64,000 nucleotides of DNA from Emydura subglobosa (lineage: Eukaryota; Chordata; Testudines; Chelidae): contig ML679961.1 of assembly GCA_007922225.1 (NCBI GenBank), positions 8,861,433 to 8,925,432 of the forward strand, written 5' to 3'. Below, piece by piece: positions 10,750-20,640 of the stretch. Position numbers and translations under genes: made by a program. Positions within the stretch are counted from its first letter, which is position 1, and every line of letters starts with the position of its first letter. The notes under the pieces were generated by a model that was not told the origin of the DNA, did no database searches, and worked only from the letters and a program-made list of their open reading frames with translations.

Positions 10750-11222
10750 TCGTGCCATATTGTGGGTCTCTGGCACCTGGGGGCCAATACTTATATTAGC
10801 CCTCCCCCGTGGCAGCCTGTTTCCTGCTTCCCCCTCCCCACCACTGCGGGTGTGGTGGGGAGCAGGAGTGGAGGAGAGCGGGAAACGGGCTTGCAGACCT
10901 CTCCTCCCATGAGGCGCTGCCACCAAAAGGGAGCGGGGGTGCAAATGTAAGTATGAGGGGGATGCCCAGTGGCAGGCAGGCAGGCAAGATGGGCTCTTTT
11001 GGTTCCTCCTTCGGTTGCCTGGCCCCTGCATGGCCGGGATCCCCACAGCTCCCTCCTTGCATCCAGCATGGGGGCGAAGGGGATGGGAGGAGGAGGGGTC
11101 GGGTCGGGTCACCGCAGCCAACGGGGACGTCAGTGGGGGGGGCAGCTCCAATGAGGAGGGTCTGGCCAGGCCAGTGGCTGGGGACGTGGCCCCCTCCGCC
11201 CCCCCCCCCCAGTATGCCACTG
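10750..11222. mobile_element. hAT-like MITE inserted in repeat A
   Basis: A perfect 8-bp duplication CTTGTGGG flanks it (10742-10749 and 11223-11230). The ends are partly inverted: TCGTGCCATATTGTGGG against CAGTGGCATACTGGGGG, 12 of 17 matching. The repeat A sequence continues on both sides, so this 473-bp segment is an insertion. It is GC-rich with a C-rich run near 11197-11211. The long open frames on both strands here follow from the base composition and are not genes. Confidence 0.75.
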
Positions 11223-11345
11223 CTTGTGGGAGAAAAAAAGTATGTGATCAAGTGATTAAAGACTGAATCATAATGCACACAAACAAGAAGGCTAAATTAA
11301 GGTTCCACGGACATCCTTACTCCTGGCATTTCTTTTAGCTCTCTG
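11223..11345 (+). repeat. unclassified repeat A, copy 1, right end
   Basis: The stretch continues repeat A after the MITE. It shares TATGTGATCA, TCATAATGCA and AAATTAAGGTTCCAC with copy 2 at 28064-28135. The terminal part is roughly the reverse complement of the left end at about 9820-9890. Confidence 0.6.
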
Positions 11346-11830
11346 GAGGAGCAATGGCAAGGGAAGTTCTACTCATTCCCTATAGCCCTCGGCTTGAGCA
11401 TGCTCAGCTGCTCTGTAAGGACTGCTTATACAGTCTGCTCTGCAGATACAAGCTATGCGGGGATGGAAAATGCTCAGTGCAGACAGAATCTTTGGTGAAT
11501 TTAGCCACTGAACTCTAACAAGTGTCTACTGAGCATGTGCAAACTGAGATTTTTCACAGGCTTATAACTAGGCCAAATTTTGATGAATTTTTACAGGGAG
11601 AGCAAAGACATATCCCTAACACTAAACTGATCCCCTGCTAAATTTCCAGTCCCTGTGCAAGGCATGGGAGCACTAGAGCCCTATGGTTATAACTTTTTAA
11701 CATGAGCAAAACAACTGAAAATTTCTGCCTGAGTTTGGCAAAGTTCTAGCAACTGAAAACAGGGACTTATAATGGAAAGTGTTGGGCAACTTTAACATAG
11801 CTGTTATCTGTGTCACCTGTAATAGAGTAC
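11346..11830 (+). repeat. unclassified repeat B, copy 1
   Basis: The region 11520-11680 matches 28797-28940 in order: GAGCATGTGCAAACTGAGAT, GGCTTATAA, CCTAACACTAAACTG-like and AAGTCCCTG-like blocks. In both places B follows A in the same orientation, so A and B may be parts of one element. No coding sequence is seen. Confidence 0.5.
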
Positions 11831-13189
11831 TTACAGCTGAGGTCTAACACCCTCAGTTCATGCAATCCACACTGAAATTGAGCAGTACTAGCCTGAAATA
11901 AGAGTCCTTTTCACTCAACACTAGTATAAACAGCCACCAAGGGAAGTGTGATGGAAACTCGTATCGGTTTGATGGGAAATAAAGATGCAAGTGACTTTGT
12001 TCTGGAATTTAAGTACAGTCTTTTACTGTTGAATTTTTTCACTCCCCAGTGTACAGACAGAGGAATGGGGAAATACAATGGGTCCCCAAGACAGGGGAAA
12101 AACAAAGCTGTCATAATCAGGAATGGACTGTTAATAACTGACAAATTAAAATGTTCTCAATACGGTGGCCCAAAAAAATTGCTGTCTTTGGGCAATAACG
12201 TGTTTCCGGAAATACAGACAACTCAGCTGGGGAGGAAGGAAGGGAGGCTAGTCCAGACACCATATGGGGAAAAGGCCGAGATGACTGGGGCAGTTAACCT
12301 CTGACAGATACTCTATATAATATACCTGACACAGAAAACAATCCAGGTGGTGTCACTTCTTAGAAAATGGAGACATATAGCAGGAGAGGGGATGGGGGGA
12401 GAAAAGAAGGAAAACATTGGAGGGGACAGAATTGAGAGGGCAAAAGCAGTTAATAGCAAGTAGTTGATCGCAAGTATAGAGTATTTTGCTCATTATCTGA
12501 TTCATTAGGCGCAGTGTCTCCAGAAAGGCTACACTCATTGCTGCACATAAATCTAGCCATGGGTCTCTTTTAAAAAGGCCAGACACAGCATTTTCTATGG
12601 CAATCTTGGTCGAGACTGTTATAATATTTCCTGTCCTTGAACCAGAATCTGAAAAGTTAAATTTGTGAGATCAGGCCAGCATTATGATTGGGCTTTTCAA
12701 AATTCAAACGAACAGCTTTCTTCCAGCATCTCACCGGGGAAGCAGTGCACCAATGCAGGAATGGATTGTTCAGTCCGTAGCTGGACGGGTAGAGATATCT
12801 CCAAAGCTGGATATTTACAATGTCTTGAGTCTGCTGGAAAACAAGAGTCACATTGACCCTGGACTTTATACAGAAGGATGGCATAAGACATCTCTCAGCC
12901 AACAGCCGCCTTATATACCTTGCACCGTCACTGTGCTTAAAGAAGTGCAATGATTGCTCCCTTCATGTGTCCTTTGGGTGCATGGCACACTACCAACAGG
13001 GGAGCAGAGAGGAGACAAAGTCCTGGCAGATTGGGCCAATGACAAGGAGAGAGAGGTCTGTACCATCCTAAAGGAGGAAGCTGTGCATCCCCTCTGCACC
13101 AGAGAGAGCAGGGAAGGATACACACACACCCCCACCCTCCACGGGGGCTGTAAATCTCCAAGCTTGAGGGCATAAGCCGACCACTCACT
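11831..13189. other. no recognised gene or repeat
   Basis: This is unique-looking DNA with only short reading frames lacking known motifs. A TATATA word occurs at about 12912 but has no associated gene. Confidence 0.5.
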
Positions 13190-13362
13190 GACAGGAGTGA
13201 CAAAGAAACCTCACCTGTGGACAGTCGATTCCACAAACTGTCCAGTGTGGGGATTCTAGCATCTTCCTTTGGCGCATATGACACTGGCCAATATTGCAGA
13301 CGGGACACTGCATAGATGGAGCTCCGATCCGATCTGGTAGGGCCACTTCTATGCTCCTAAAA
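13190..13362 (+). mobile_element. CR1-like 3' end fragment
   Basis: The GACACTGGCCAATATTGCAG and CATAGATGGAGC words, followed by GGGCCACTTCTATGCTCC, match the 3' UTR pattern 'tracking to GGACC...CAGTATGGCC...CTTATG' of the CR1 at 6.2 kb. The copy is degenerate. Confidence 0.55.
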
Positions 13363-13483
13363 CGACGCTGGCGAGTCTGAACAAACCATTCCATTTGTAA
13401 CCTGCGCTTACACAGAGTGCGCGCCGTCCTCCTGCTGTGGAGGGGCCACTCATAGGAATCTGAGACTACTGGCTTTAGGCTAA

Positions 13484-13600
13484 CGGAGGGCGGGCTTGCG
13501 GTTCAGGCAGTAGAGCACGATTTTAGATGCAGGCGAGCTGGATTCAACCCTGCTACTGATGACTATTCTGGAGCACCGTGTTACACATCCACAGCTGCCA
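13484..13600 (+). mobile_element. tRNA-derived SINE head (candidate)
   Basis: An A-box-like TGCGGTTCAGGCAGTAGAGC at 13497 and a B-box-like GGATTCAACCC at 13540-13550 are spaced about as in a tRNA gene. It does not fold as a full tRNA by eye, so a SINE head is more likely. The body and tail are not clear. Confidence 0.4.
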
Positions 13601-14032
13601 TTAGCAATGCTTTGAACATTCAGAAATAAACCCTACTCTCAAGCTCTATTTTGAATATAAAGGGACAAGCTACAGAACAGAGCGAGGACACAAAAACCAG
13701 CCACTTAAAACACTCCTGCCTGTGGTTAAATATCGTTATTTTTCTTTGGGAGAACTTAGTGACATCAGAAAAGTTGGATGGCCTTGCACTGGTTGAGGTA
13801 TTGAAGTGGCATTTTGTATATCTTGGCATCGTGTGACTTTCCAAGACATCATTTTTACACTTCGCAAATCATATTTTCTAGGCACTCTCCTATCATAAAC
13901 CGAAGGCAAGACAAACAAAAAATTACAAGGCGCATGTAAGTAGCCAGATACGTTGCACCTGAGGCCCTCAATGAACAATATTTAGTGTATGAACCATAAA
14001 GCATTTATGGAGTTTTATGACAGTCATATTTT
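13600..14032. other. no recognised feature
   Basis: No feature was recognised in this unique-looking stretch. Confidence 0.5.
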
Positions 14033-14110
14033 CAACGGGGCCTGATCCAACTACTCTGAAGTCAACAGGAGTATTTCCATTGACATCACAGTGATCTGCG
14101 TCTGCTTTGG
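14033..14110. repeat. hairpin repeat (GATC...GAAGTCAA type)
   Basis: This is a short imperfect foldback centred on GAAGTCAACAGG...CCATTGACATC, one of several related hairpins in the window (see 19756, 39022, 45990, 49205, 50430, 55038). Confidence 0.5.
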
Positions 14111-15447
14111 AGTGAGTTATACACATGAGAACAATATTTTGCTTTAACATCTTAACTTTTTGCCCTTGATGTATGAAAACAGCCTGTCACTTGACCATAC
14201 ATCCTCCATGTAATGACACTCAGTGTGTTTGTATTCTTTAAAAATGAGGTTTGGTAATAGACCCAGTCATTTAGGAAAGGTAATATTTTCTTAAGTATGC
14301 CTGCTAGAGAAGATTAGCAAAATCTTCCTCGAGCTGTAACTAAAACATAAGCGCACAGCTGCTGTAAAGGAGTACAAGGTCTCCCAATGTAAACTCCACT
14401 GATATCATCACCATCAGAAGGTCATAAAACTGATTGATTATAAATACAGTTCTCATTTGTTTACAGCTTACATTTTTGGGTCCTGGGTAATTAGCACATT
14501 AGCAATCTCTCAAAGTGAGTGCTTACAGGTGCTTACAAAGACAGCCCAAGTCGAAAACCTGCACAAGAAGAAAATAACAATGGCTTTAGTTAAACAATTT
14601 CATACATAAACATTTTGGGAAAATGTCGGTCGTGTAAGTGTTTTGCTACTTGATCACACCTACCCAGCAGTCATGGATGTGAAAGGGCATTAAAATGGCT
14701 TGTTAATTTCCTTTAATGTAAGGTAGCACTGGAAAAATTTAAGACATGTCAGAAATGTGAGGGAGATGTCCTCTTTGTGAAGTCTGCAGCTGCTCAAGTC
14801 TTTTAAGATTCCTTCCCCTCCGCACAAGCCAACAAAGGAAGATAAAGATCACCCTGTTTGTGGTAACTGGTACTTAGTTCCTTTTAGTTACACTTAAAAT
14901 AAACTCTCTTTTACTTCTGAAAAGATTTCAGCCTTCCGACAAGATACTTGTGAGAGCTATAGGCCAGCCACCTTTCTCTCATTCGATCTGGGTCTCAAGT
15001 TCACCACTATAAAGTGTGCACAGGGCATTTACATTGAAAGTCACATTTATTTGTGCAGCTAGACACGTCAGGTTCCTGCTTATTTTCTAATTCACCAATT
15101 AAACCACTTTTGAAAGTAGTTTTTGTGTTTTCCCCCCTGGGAGGGCTCCATTGTGAGCGAGCACTGAAAGGTAATGGAAACAAAGAATTCCTCTTTAAGG
15201 AATCTACAGTATTTTGATGACAACCACAGTTCTTGGGGTCAATTCTTCAGCTTCTTTCAATGGACAGAGCTGTACTGGAGGCAAGAGAGTTACAGGCACT
15301 TACTCCAGCAAGAGGAGACTCCCAAAAGCTAATAAGGGGACCTGATATATGTTAAGGGCTGTTATAAAGAGGACGGTGATCAAGTGTTCTTCATGTCCAC
15401 TGAAGGCAGGAGAACTAGTAATGAACTTAATCAGCAGCAAGGGAGAT
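14111..15447. other. repeat-poor stretch
   Basis: I recognise no repeat and no coding frame over more than 1.3 kb. It could hold non-coding regulatory sequence, but there is no direct evidence. Confidence 0.45.
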
Positions 15448-15475
15448 TTAGGCTATGTCTACACTAGAAATGAAA

Positions 15476-16247
15476 AGTTCCAGAGGGGTAGCCGCATTAG
15501 TCTGTATACAGCAAAACCAATGAGAGTCTGTAGCACCTTAAAGATTAACAAATTCCCACAGACATAAGCTTTCGTGGGCTCCAACCCACTTCATCAGATG
15601 CATGAAATGGAAATCACAGATAGGGGGTATATATACATCCAAGGGTAAGAAACAACAATGGGGAGGGCAAGTTCTGAACAAGTCCATTCAGTTAGAGTAG
15701 ATGAGGCCTATTCACAACCATTGATTAGAAGGTGAGAATGTGTGAACAGTGACAATTACTTCTTGTAATGAGAGAACCATTCCAAATCCCTATTCAGACC
15801 CAGTCTGATTGTGTCAAGTTTGCAGATGAGTTCCAGCTCTGCAATTTCTCGCTGATGTCTGTTTTTGAAGTTTTTTTGTAGAAGTATGGCAACTTTCAAG
15901 TCAGCTACAGCGTGTCCTGGGAGATCGAAGTGCTCTCCGACTGGTTTATGGATGTTACCATTTTTTATGTCTGATTTGTGTCCATTTATTCTTTTGCGTA
16001 GTGACAGTCCGGTTTGGCCAATGTACATGGCAGAGGGGCATTGCTGGCACATGATGGCATATATTACATGAGTAGATGTGCAGGTGAATGAACTCCTGAT
16101 GGTGTGACTGATGCGGTTAGGACTTGTGATGGTGTCACTAGAGTCGATGTGCGGGCAGAGTTGGCAACGGGGTTTGTTGCAGGGATAGGTTCCTGGGTTA
16201 GTGATCTTGTTGTATGGTGTATGGTTGCTGCAGTGGCTCATGTCCAC
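15476..16247 (-). mobile_element. Penelope-like (Neptune-type) retroelement 3' fragment
   Basis: This minus-strand fragment has an intact C-terminal endonuclease frame followed by a 3' tail. The tail (15476-15600) holds the TAGCCGCATTAGTCTGTATA and CATAAGCTTTCGTGGGCTCC words common at reptile Penelope-like 3' ends. It is 5' truncated, so the reverse transcriptase is missing. It is nested 20-25 bp from the left end of a Harbinger element. Confidence 0.75.
15756..16247 (-). CDS. GIY-YIG endonuclease domain of a Penelope-like element (5' truncated)
   Basis: This is a 163-residue open frame. The centre, IMCQQCPSAMYIGQTGLSLR (residues about 67-86) followed by KRINGHKSDIKNG, matches the GIY-YIG core as found in Penelope-like elements: the Tyr-Ile-Gly triad, an Arg and a following His. 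Upstream Cys residues (YPCNKPRCQLCPH, about 21-33) look like the Cys-rich finger that marks the Neptune clade. In intact elements this domain nicks DNA to prime target-site reverse transcription by the upstream RT, absent here. The frame ends in HYKK and is followed by the 3' tail. The chosen ATG is only the first in frame and not a true start. Confidence 0.75.
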   Translation of the reverse strand: MDMSHCSNHTPYNKITNPGTYPCNKPRCQLCPHIDSSDTITSPNRISHTIRSSFTCTSTHVIYAIMCQQCPSAMYIGQTGLSLRKRINGHKSDIKNGNIHKPVGEHFDLPGHAVADLKVAILLQKNFKNRHQREIAELELICKLDTIRLGLNRDLEWFSHYKK

Positions 16248-16857
16248 ACTGCCCTCCTTGGGTCAGTGGCACGTGTCCTCACCAGGAGCACTTCCCCCGA
16301 CCTAAGAGGGGCAGTGTGGGAAGAAGCTGAGAGCCGGGTCTCTCAGCTCTGCTGACAGCTCCCTGCCAGAAGCCTGGCTGCCTCACAGGCTCCTGGCAGG
16401 TTGCACACTCCCCCTTCCCCTCCAGGAGCCGGGGAAGCCACCTTTCCCATTCTCTGCTGGTAGTTGGGGGAAGCTGCCCGGGGCTTCTCACCTCCCCCCC
16501 CACACAACCCGCTCCCAGTGGGGAGTGGGCGGGGGTCGTCCGGGCTTCTTGCCCCGGCTCCCAGCTGGGCAGCCAGGTGTGGAGGGAGAGAAGCCGCCTG
16601 AGCTTTCTTGTCAATTTCATGGCTCCTGCTGTGAAATTGACAAAACAGACAACAGCCGATTTAAGGGACACAGACGCTGCATTGCCCTAGCTACACCAAC
16701 ATAAGCCTTACACCTCTGGTGGAGGTGGAGTTATTATGTTGGTCTAGTAGGGCACTTACATCAGTGGGAGCAAAGCTGTAGTGTAGACACTGACGTAATT
16801 AGGCTGACATAAGCTGCCTTACGTCAATCTACCTGTGTAGTGTAGACCAGCCTTAGA

Positions 16858-17020
16858 TTGGATAGTAGTAAAAACTTTCTAACTCTAAGGATAGTTAAGC
16901 TCTGGAATAGGCTCCAAGGGAGGTTGTGGAATCCCCATCACTAGCGGGTTTTAAGAACAGGTTGGACAAACACCTGTCAGGGATAGTCTATGTTTACTTG
17001 GTCCTGCCTGGGTGCAGAGC
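16858..17020 (+). mobile_element. CR1-like 3' fragment
   Basis: The plus-strand sequence encodes the C-terminal end of CR1 ORF2. GCTCTGGAATAGGCTCC and TTGTGGAATCCCCATC correspond to the WNGL...VVESPS part seen in the intact copy. It is short, truncated on both sides and immediately follows the TTA target site of the Harbinger element. Confidence 0.6.
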
Positions 17021-17286
17021 GCTGGAATTGTTGACATCTCATGTTATGATTCCTATTGATTCTAAGTTATTAGAGCCAAACATTCACAAATATTTTACTC
17101 TTGAGACTGTTTAAAGCCTTTTTTGCCCAACTTCCAAAACTTTTCCACCATGTACAAAGATTCATTAGAAAGGCCTCCTATATTTAAAAGAGGATTGCTG
17201 ACAGCATTCATTGACTCTAACTCTTAAACCAAGTTATGCAATGTATGTGCTGGCATTTACATAGCTTTTACAGATTATTTTTTTAA
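17021..17286. other. no recognised feature
   Basis: This is unique-looking DNA between a CR1 fragment and the Tigger-like MITE. Confidence 0.5.
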
Positions 17287-17374
17287 TACGGTAGCACCTC
17301 AGAGTTATGAACATGAGAGTTACAACCTGATCAGTCAACCACACACCTCATTTGGAACCAAAAGTATGTATTCT

Positions 17375-18263
17375 GTGAGTTTGCAGATGACACTAAGCTG
17401 GGAGGAGTGGTAGATACCCAAGAGGGTAGGGATAGGATACAGAGTGACCTAGACAAATTGGAGGATTGGGCCAAAAGAAACCTAATATGTTCAACAAGGA
17501 CAAGTGCAGAGTCTTGCACTTAGGATGGAAGAATCCCATGCACAGCTATAGACTGGGGACCGACTGGCTAGGCTGCAGTTCTGCAGAAAAGGACCTGGGG
17601 GTAACAGTGGATAAGAAGCTGGATATGAGTCAGCAATGTGCCCTTGTTGCCAAGAAGGCTAATAGCATATTGGGCTGCATTAGTAGGTGCATTGGCAGTA
17701 GATCAAAGGAAGTGATTATTCCACTCTATTCGGCATCGGTGAGGCCACTTTTGGAGTACTGTGTCCAGTTTTGGGCCCCCCACTACAGGAAGGATATGGA
17801 CAAATTGGTGAGAGTCCAGCAGAGGGCAACAAAAATGACTAGGGGGCTGGAGCACATGACTTATGAGGAGAGGCTGACGGAACCAGGCTTGTTTAGTCTG
17901 CAGAAGAGAAGAATGAGGGGGGATTTGATAGCAGCTTTCAACTACCTGAAGGGAGGTTCCAGGGAGGATGGAGCTAGGCTGTTCTCAGTGGTGGCAGATG
18001 ACAGAACTAGTAGAAATGGTCTCATGTTGCGGTGGGGAAGGTCTAATTTGGATATTAGGAAAAAGTTTTTCACTCAGAGGGTGATGAAGCACTGGAATGG
18101 GTTATCTAGGGAGGTGGTGGAATTTCCATCCTTAGAGGTTTTTAAGCTGCGGCTTGACAAAGCCCTGGCTGGGATGATTTAGTTAGGGTTGGTCCTGCTT
18201 TGAGCAGCGGGTTGGACTAGATGACCTGCTGAGGTCCCTTCCAACCATAATCTTCTATGATTC
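17375..18263 (+). mobile_element. CR1 LINE, 5'-truncated copy nested in a MITE
   Basis: It begins just before the FADD box of reverse transcriptase (17380) and ends at the typical CR1 tail TTCTATGATTC. It is close in sequence to the intact minus-strand copy at 23.4-25.1 kb, so it belongs to the same fairly young subfamily. Confidence 0.9.
17380..18182 (+). pseudogene. CR1 ORF2 C-terminal part (RT palm end and C-terminal domain)
   Basis: Reading starts with FADDTKLGGVVDTQEGRDRI, the catalytic Asp-Asp box of the RT palm. A short deletion near 17485 shifts the frame, after which the frame stays open from 17466 to the stop at 18180-18182 ([15 protein letters not shown] end). Conserved landmarks are [55 protein letters not shown] and [20 protein letters not shown]. 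These are the same as in the copy at 23441-25057, with scattered substitutions. The protein would copy CR1 RNA at a nicked target, but this piece lacks the endonuclease and the RT fingers and cannot act. Confidence 0.88.
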
Positions 18264-18710
18264 AGGAAGCAACAGAAACCAAAAACAAACAAAAAAAGCA
18301 AATACAGTACAGTACTCTGTTCAATGTAAACTACTAAAAAAAAAGGAAAGCAACATTTTTCTTCTGCTCAGTAAAGTTTCAAAGCTGTATTGAGTCAATG
18401 TTCAGTTGTAAACTTTTGAAAGAACAACCATAACGTCTTGTTCAGAGTTACGAACATTTCAGTTATGAACAACCTCCATCCTCGAGGTGTTCGTAACTCT
18501 GAGGTTCTACTTTACTTTAAAAACATTTTATTGGCATTGCTTCTTGCAGTAAGAATTCAGAAATCCAGACCATCCATGAAACCTGAATGGCAAACAAATG
18601 CCAGATTAAGTAAATAGTAAATCTTGTCCTTCTGCAAATATCTGGTCATTGGATAAGAGAAATCACCCTGGATTTATTTTGGGGAAGTTATGCAATATTA
18701 ATTGTATTAT

Positions 18711-18835
18711 TCAGACTGTAAGCCCTTTTGGACATGAGTTGTCGCATTATGTATTTATATAGGGTGTAGGATTAACAATCCAGGTAGGGGCCCCTGACCA
18801 TTGCTGTAATAACAATAATAAATAACCCTAATAAG
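18711..18835 (+). mobile_element. MIR-like SINE tail
   Basis: CAGACTGTAAGCCCTTTTGG followed by GCTGTAATAACAATAATAA matches the 3' half of the SINE at 27289-27560. The head is missing. Confidence 0.5.
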
Positions 18836-19755
18836 AGTTAGATATGAGGCTTCTTTAATTTTTATTTCCAAGTGTAACGGATACTGTATGAGAAAATAGA
18901 GCAAGAGCTCGGGAACAGTTAATAGATACTTGCTCAATACCAAGGAACCTTCTGAACAATTCCAACAGAAGAGAAAATTCTCCCTCCGAATAGTGGAGAT
19001 CAATTGATCCTACAGAGCCAGCTGTGGACTTTTCATACACTGACACTCCCACACACAACAGTCCCCAATCAGAGAAGACAGAAGGGTGCATTTTCAAAGT
19101 GGTGCAATACAGTTTTAGCTGCTTGACTCTGAATGAAGTCAGGCTTGTTTCATGTTGCTTAAAGTATTACCCTTAAATATCTGCTTCAGCTGGCACAAAC
19201 TTTTACATCCATCAATATTAACGGCAGCTAAGCCCTGAGTTTGGTTTGCTTCAAGGTTGGTTTGAGTTCAATGAGGCACAATATTTAATCATAACATTTA
19301 TTTTAAAGGAAAAAATGATTTTTAAAAACTGCTCGAGTTCAGGATACTGCAATAGCAATGCCACACTGCCTAGAATGAATTTCAGGTTCCCAGGTGCTCC
19401 TATTCTAAGGAAGGATGCCTCCTCCTAGAGCTGCCTTGGGATCAAAACTGGGCAGATGTGATCAAGCAGATGCTTCATTCTCAAATATTCGAAGTTGTTG
19501 CTGGAGGCAGGGGGAGGTTACTCAAGTCAATTGCATTTCTAAGCCTGTAAATGCGGTTACATGGAAACTCATGCTTTTGATTACACCTAGGAATAGGAGA
19601 ATCAAGATATAAGAAATAAAAACTTTGACTGATCCACACAAAAAAACAGACCATATCTACAGCTGACCCCAAAACCCTTTCTGAATGTTCTGAAGTGTTT
19701 AATTAGCCGCCCCCACCCCAATTCTTTTTCACTTTCACATTCTTCTTCACTTCTG
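18836..19755. other. no recognised feature
   Basis: No gene or repeat was recognised. Short frames only. Confidence 0.5.
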
Positions 19756-19843
19756 GAGCCAGATCCTCAGCCAGTGTAAACTGGCATAACTTCACTGAAG
19801 TCAATGGAGTGAGGTTGGTCTACATCAGCTGAAGATCTGGCTG
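19756..19843. repeat. hairpin repeat with GAGCCAGATC arms
   Basis: This is an imperfect palindrome of about 88 bp. GAGCCAGATCCTCAGCCAGT at the left pairs with AGCTGAAGATCTGGCTGC at the right around GAAGTCAATGGAG. It is the same type as 50430-50502. Confidence 0.65.
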
Positions 19844-20269
19844 CAGGCATCTAGACGTTTTGCCTCAATCTGGAAAAGAGAAGATTGAAGTATTTGTTGC
19901 AAATAAATTATCCAGTGAAATTTGTTAGTTTTTTTCTGTTCATGAACCATTCTCAATTTGGGAGAATATATTTGCTATACAAGTACATGCTGCAGAGTTT
20001 GGGTGGGCCGTGGATTGTTCAGAAACTTTTTACTTCAACTATTCGGTGTTCATGGAGCACCAATTGTCACCTGAGTCACATGGAATTGATTCTACCCTTG
20101 GACGGGATGAGCAAAATCTTTTAAAATGGGAAAATAAAGTATGATGAAGTGTAAATCCTGTTCCTTTATAAATATGAATATTCAAACAAAGAACAAACAT
20201 TCCCTAAACATTCATGCTAATAAAAATTCATTCAGGCCCACATTCATAAACAGCAAATGATCAGGGCAT

Positions 20270-20640
20270 GAACAGGGTTGATCTGGCCAGCCAACAGGAA
20301 TCATAAACATTAGGGCCACAAGAGAACATTATGACCATTCAATCTACCCTCTGGTACAACCCAGGTCATAGGATTCCATCCAATGATTCCTGCATCTAAA
20401 CCAACTTGTGGTTGCATTAGAGCCTCTTTCTTAGAAGGGCCTCCAACCATGATTTACAGACTTCAAATGATGGAGAATCCACCACACCTCGGGATAAGTT
20501 GTGTCAATGGTTGATTACCCTGTTAAAGTTTGCACCTATTTTCCAGTTTGAATTTGTCTAACGTCAGCGTCCAGCCACTGGATCATGTTATGCCTTTATC
20601 AAACTAAAACACACTGAAGTATCAGATACCTTCTCCTGGT
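20270..20640 (-). mobile_element. old CR1-like fragment
   Basis: Antisense CR1-type sequence: GATGGAGAATCCACCACACC, GGTTGATTACCCTGTTAAAG and GAATTTGTCTAACGTCAGCG follow the order of the 3' coding region and UTR in old CR1/L3-like elements. It is degenerate, with no open frame. Confidence 0.6.

Larger units (their letters stand above)
15451..16852. mobile_element. non-autonomous Harbinger element with a nested insertion
   Basis: The left end GGCTATGTCTACACTA (15451) and the reverse complement of the right end, GGCTGGTCTACACTACA (to 16852), are matching inverted termini. TTA occurs just outside both ends (15448-15450 and 16853-16855), the 3-bp Harbinger target duplication. Without the Penelope-like insertion (about 15476-16247) the element is about 630 bp. 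Its own DNA at 16248-16852 is GC-rich and non-coding. Confidence 0.75.
17287..18512. mobile_element. Tigger/pogo-like MITE split by a CR1
   Basis: The left end GTAGCACCTCAGAGTTATGA (17291) and the reverse complement of the right end, GTAGAACCTCAGAGTTACGA (18491-18510), are matching inverted termini, with TA next to each end as in Tc1/mariner-type elements. An internal AACATTTCAGTTATGAACAA block repeats the terminal theme. Removing the CR1 at about 17375-18263 leaves about 340 bp with no coding capacity. Tigger/pogo is inferred from the TA target and the terminus style. Confidence 0.65.

Noticed and set aside
10615..11278. Overlapping long open frames on both strands of a GC-rich segment
   Set aside because: They lie inside a hAT-like insertion with a perfect octamer duplication. 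Frames open on both strands with Pro/Gly/Ser-rich composition are typical of GC-rich non-coding DNA.
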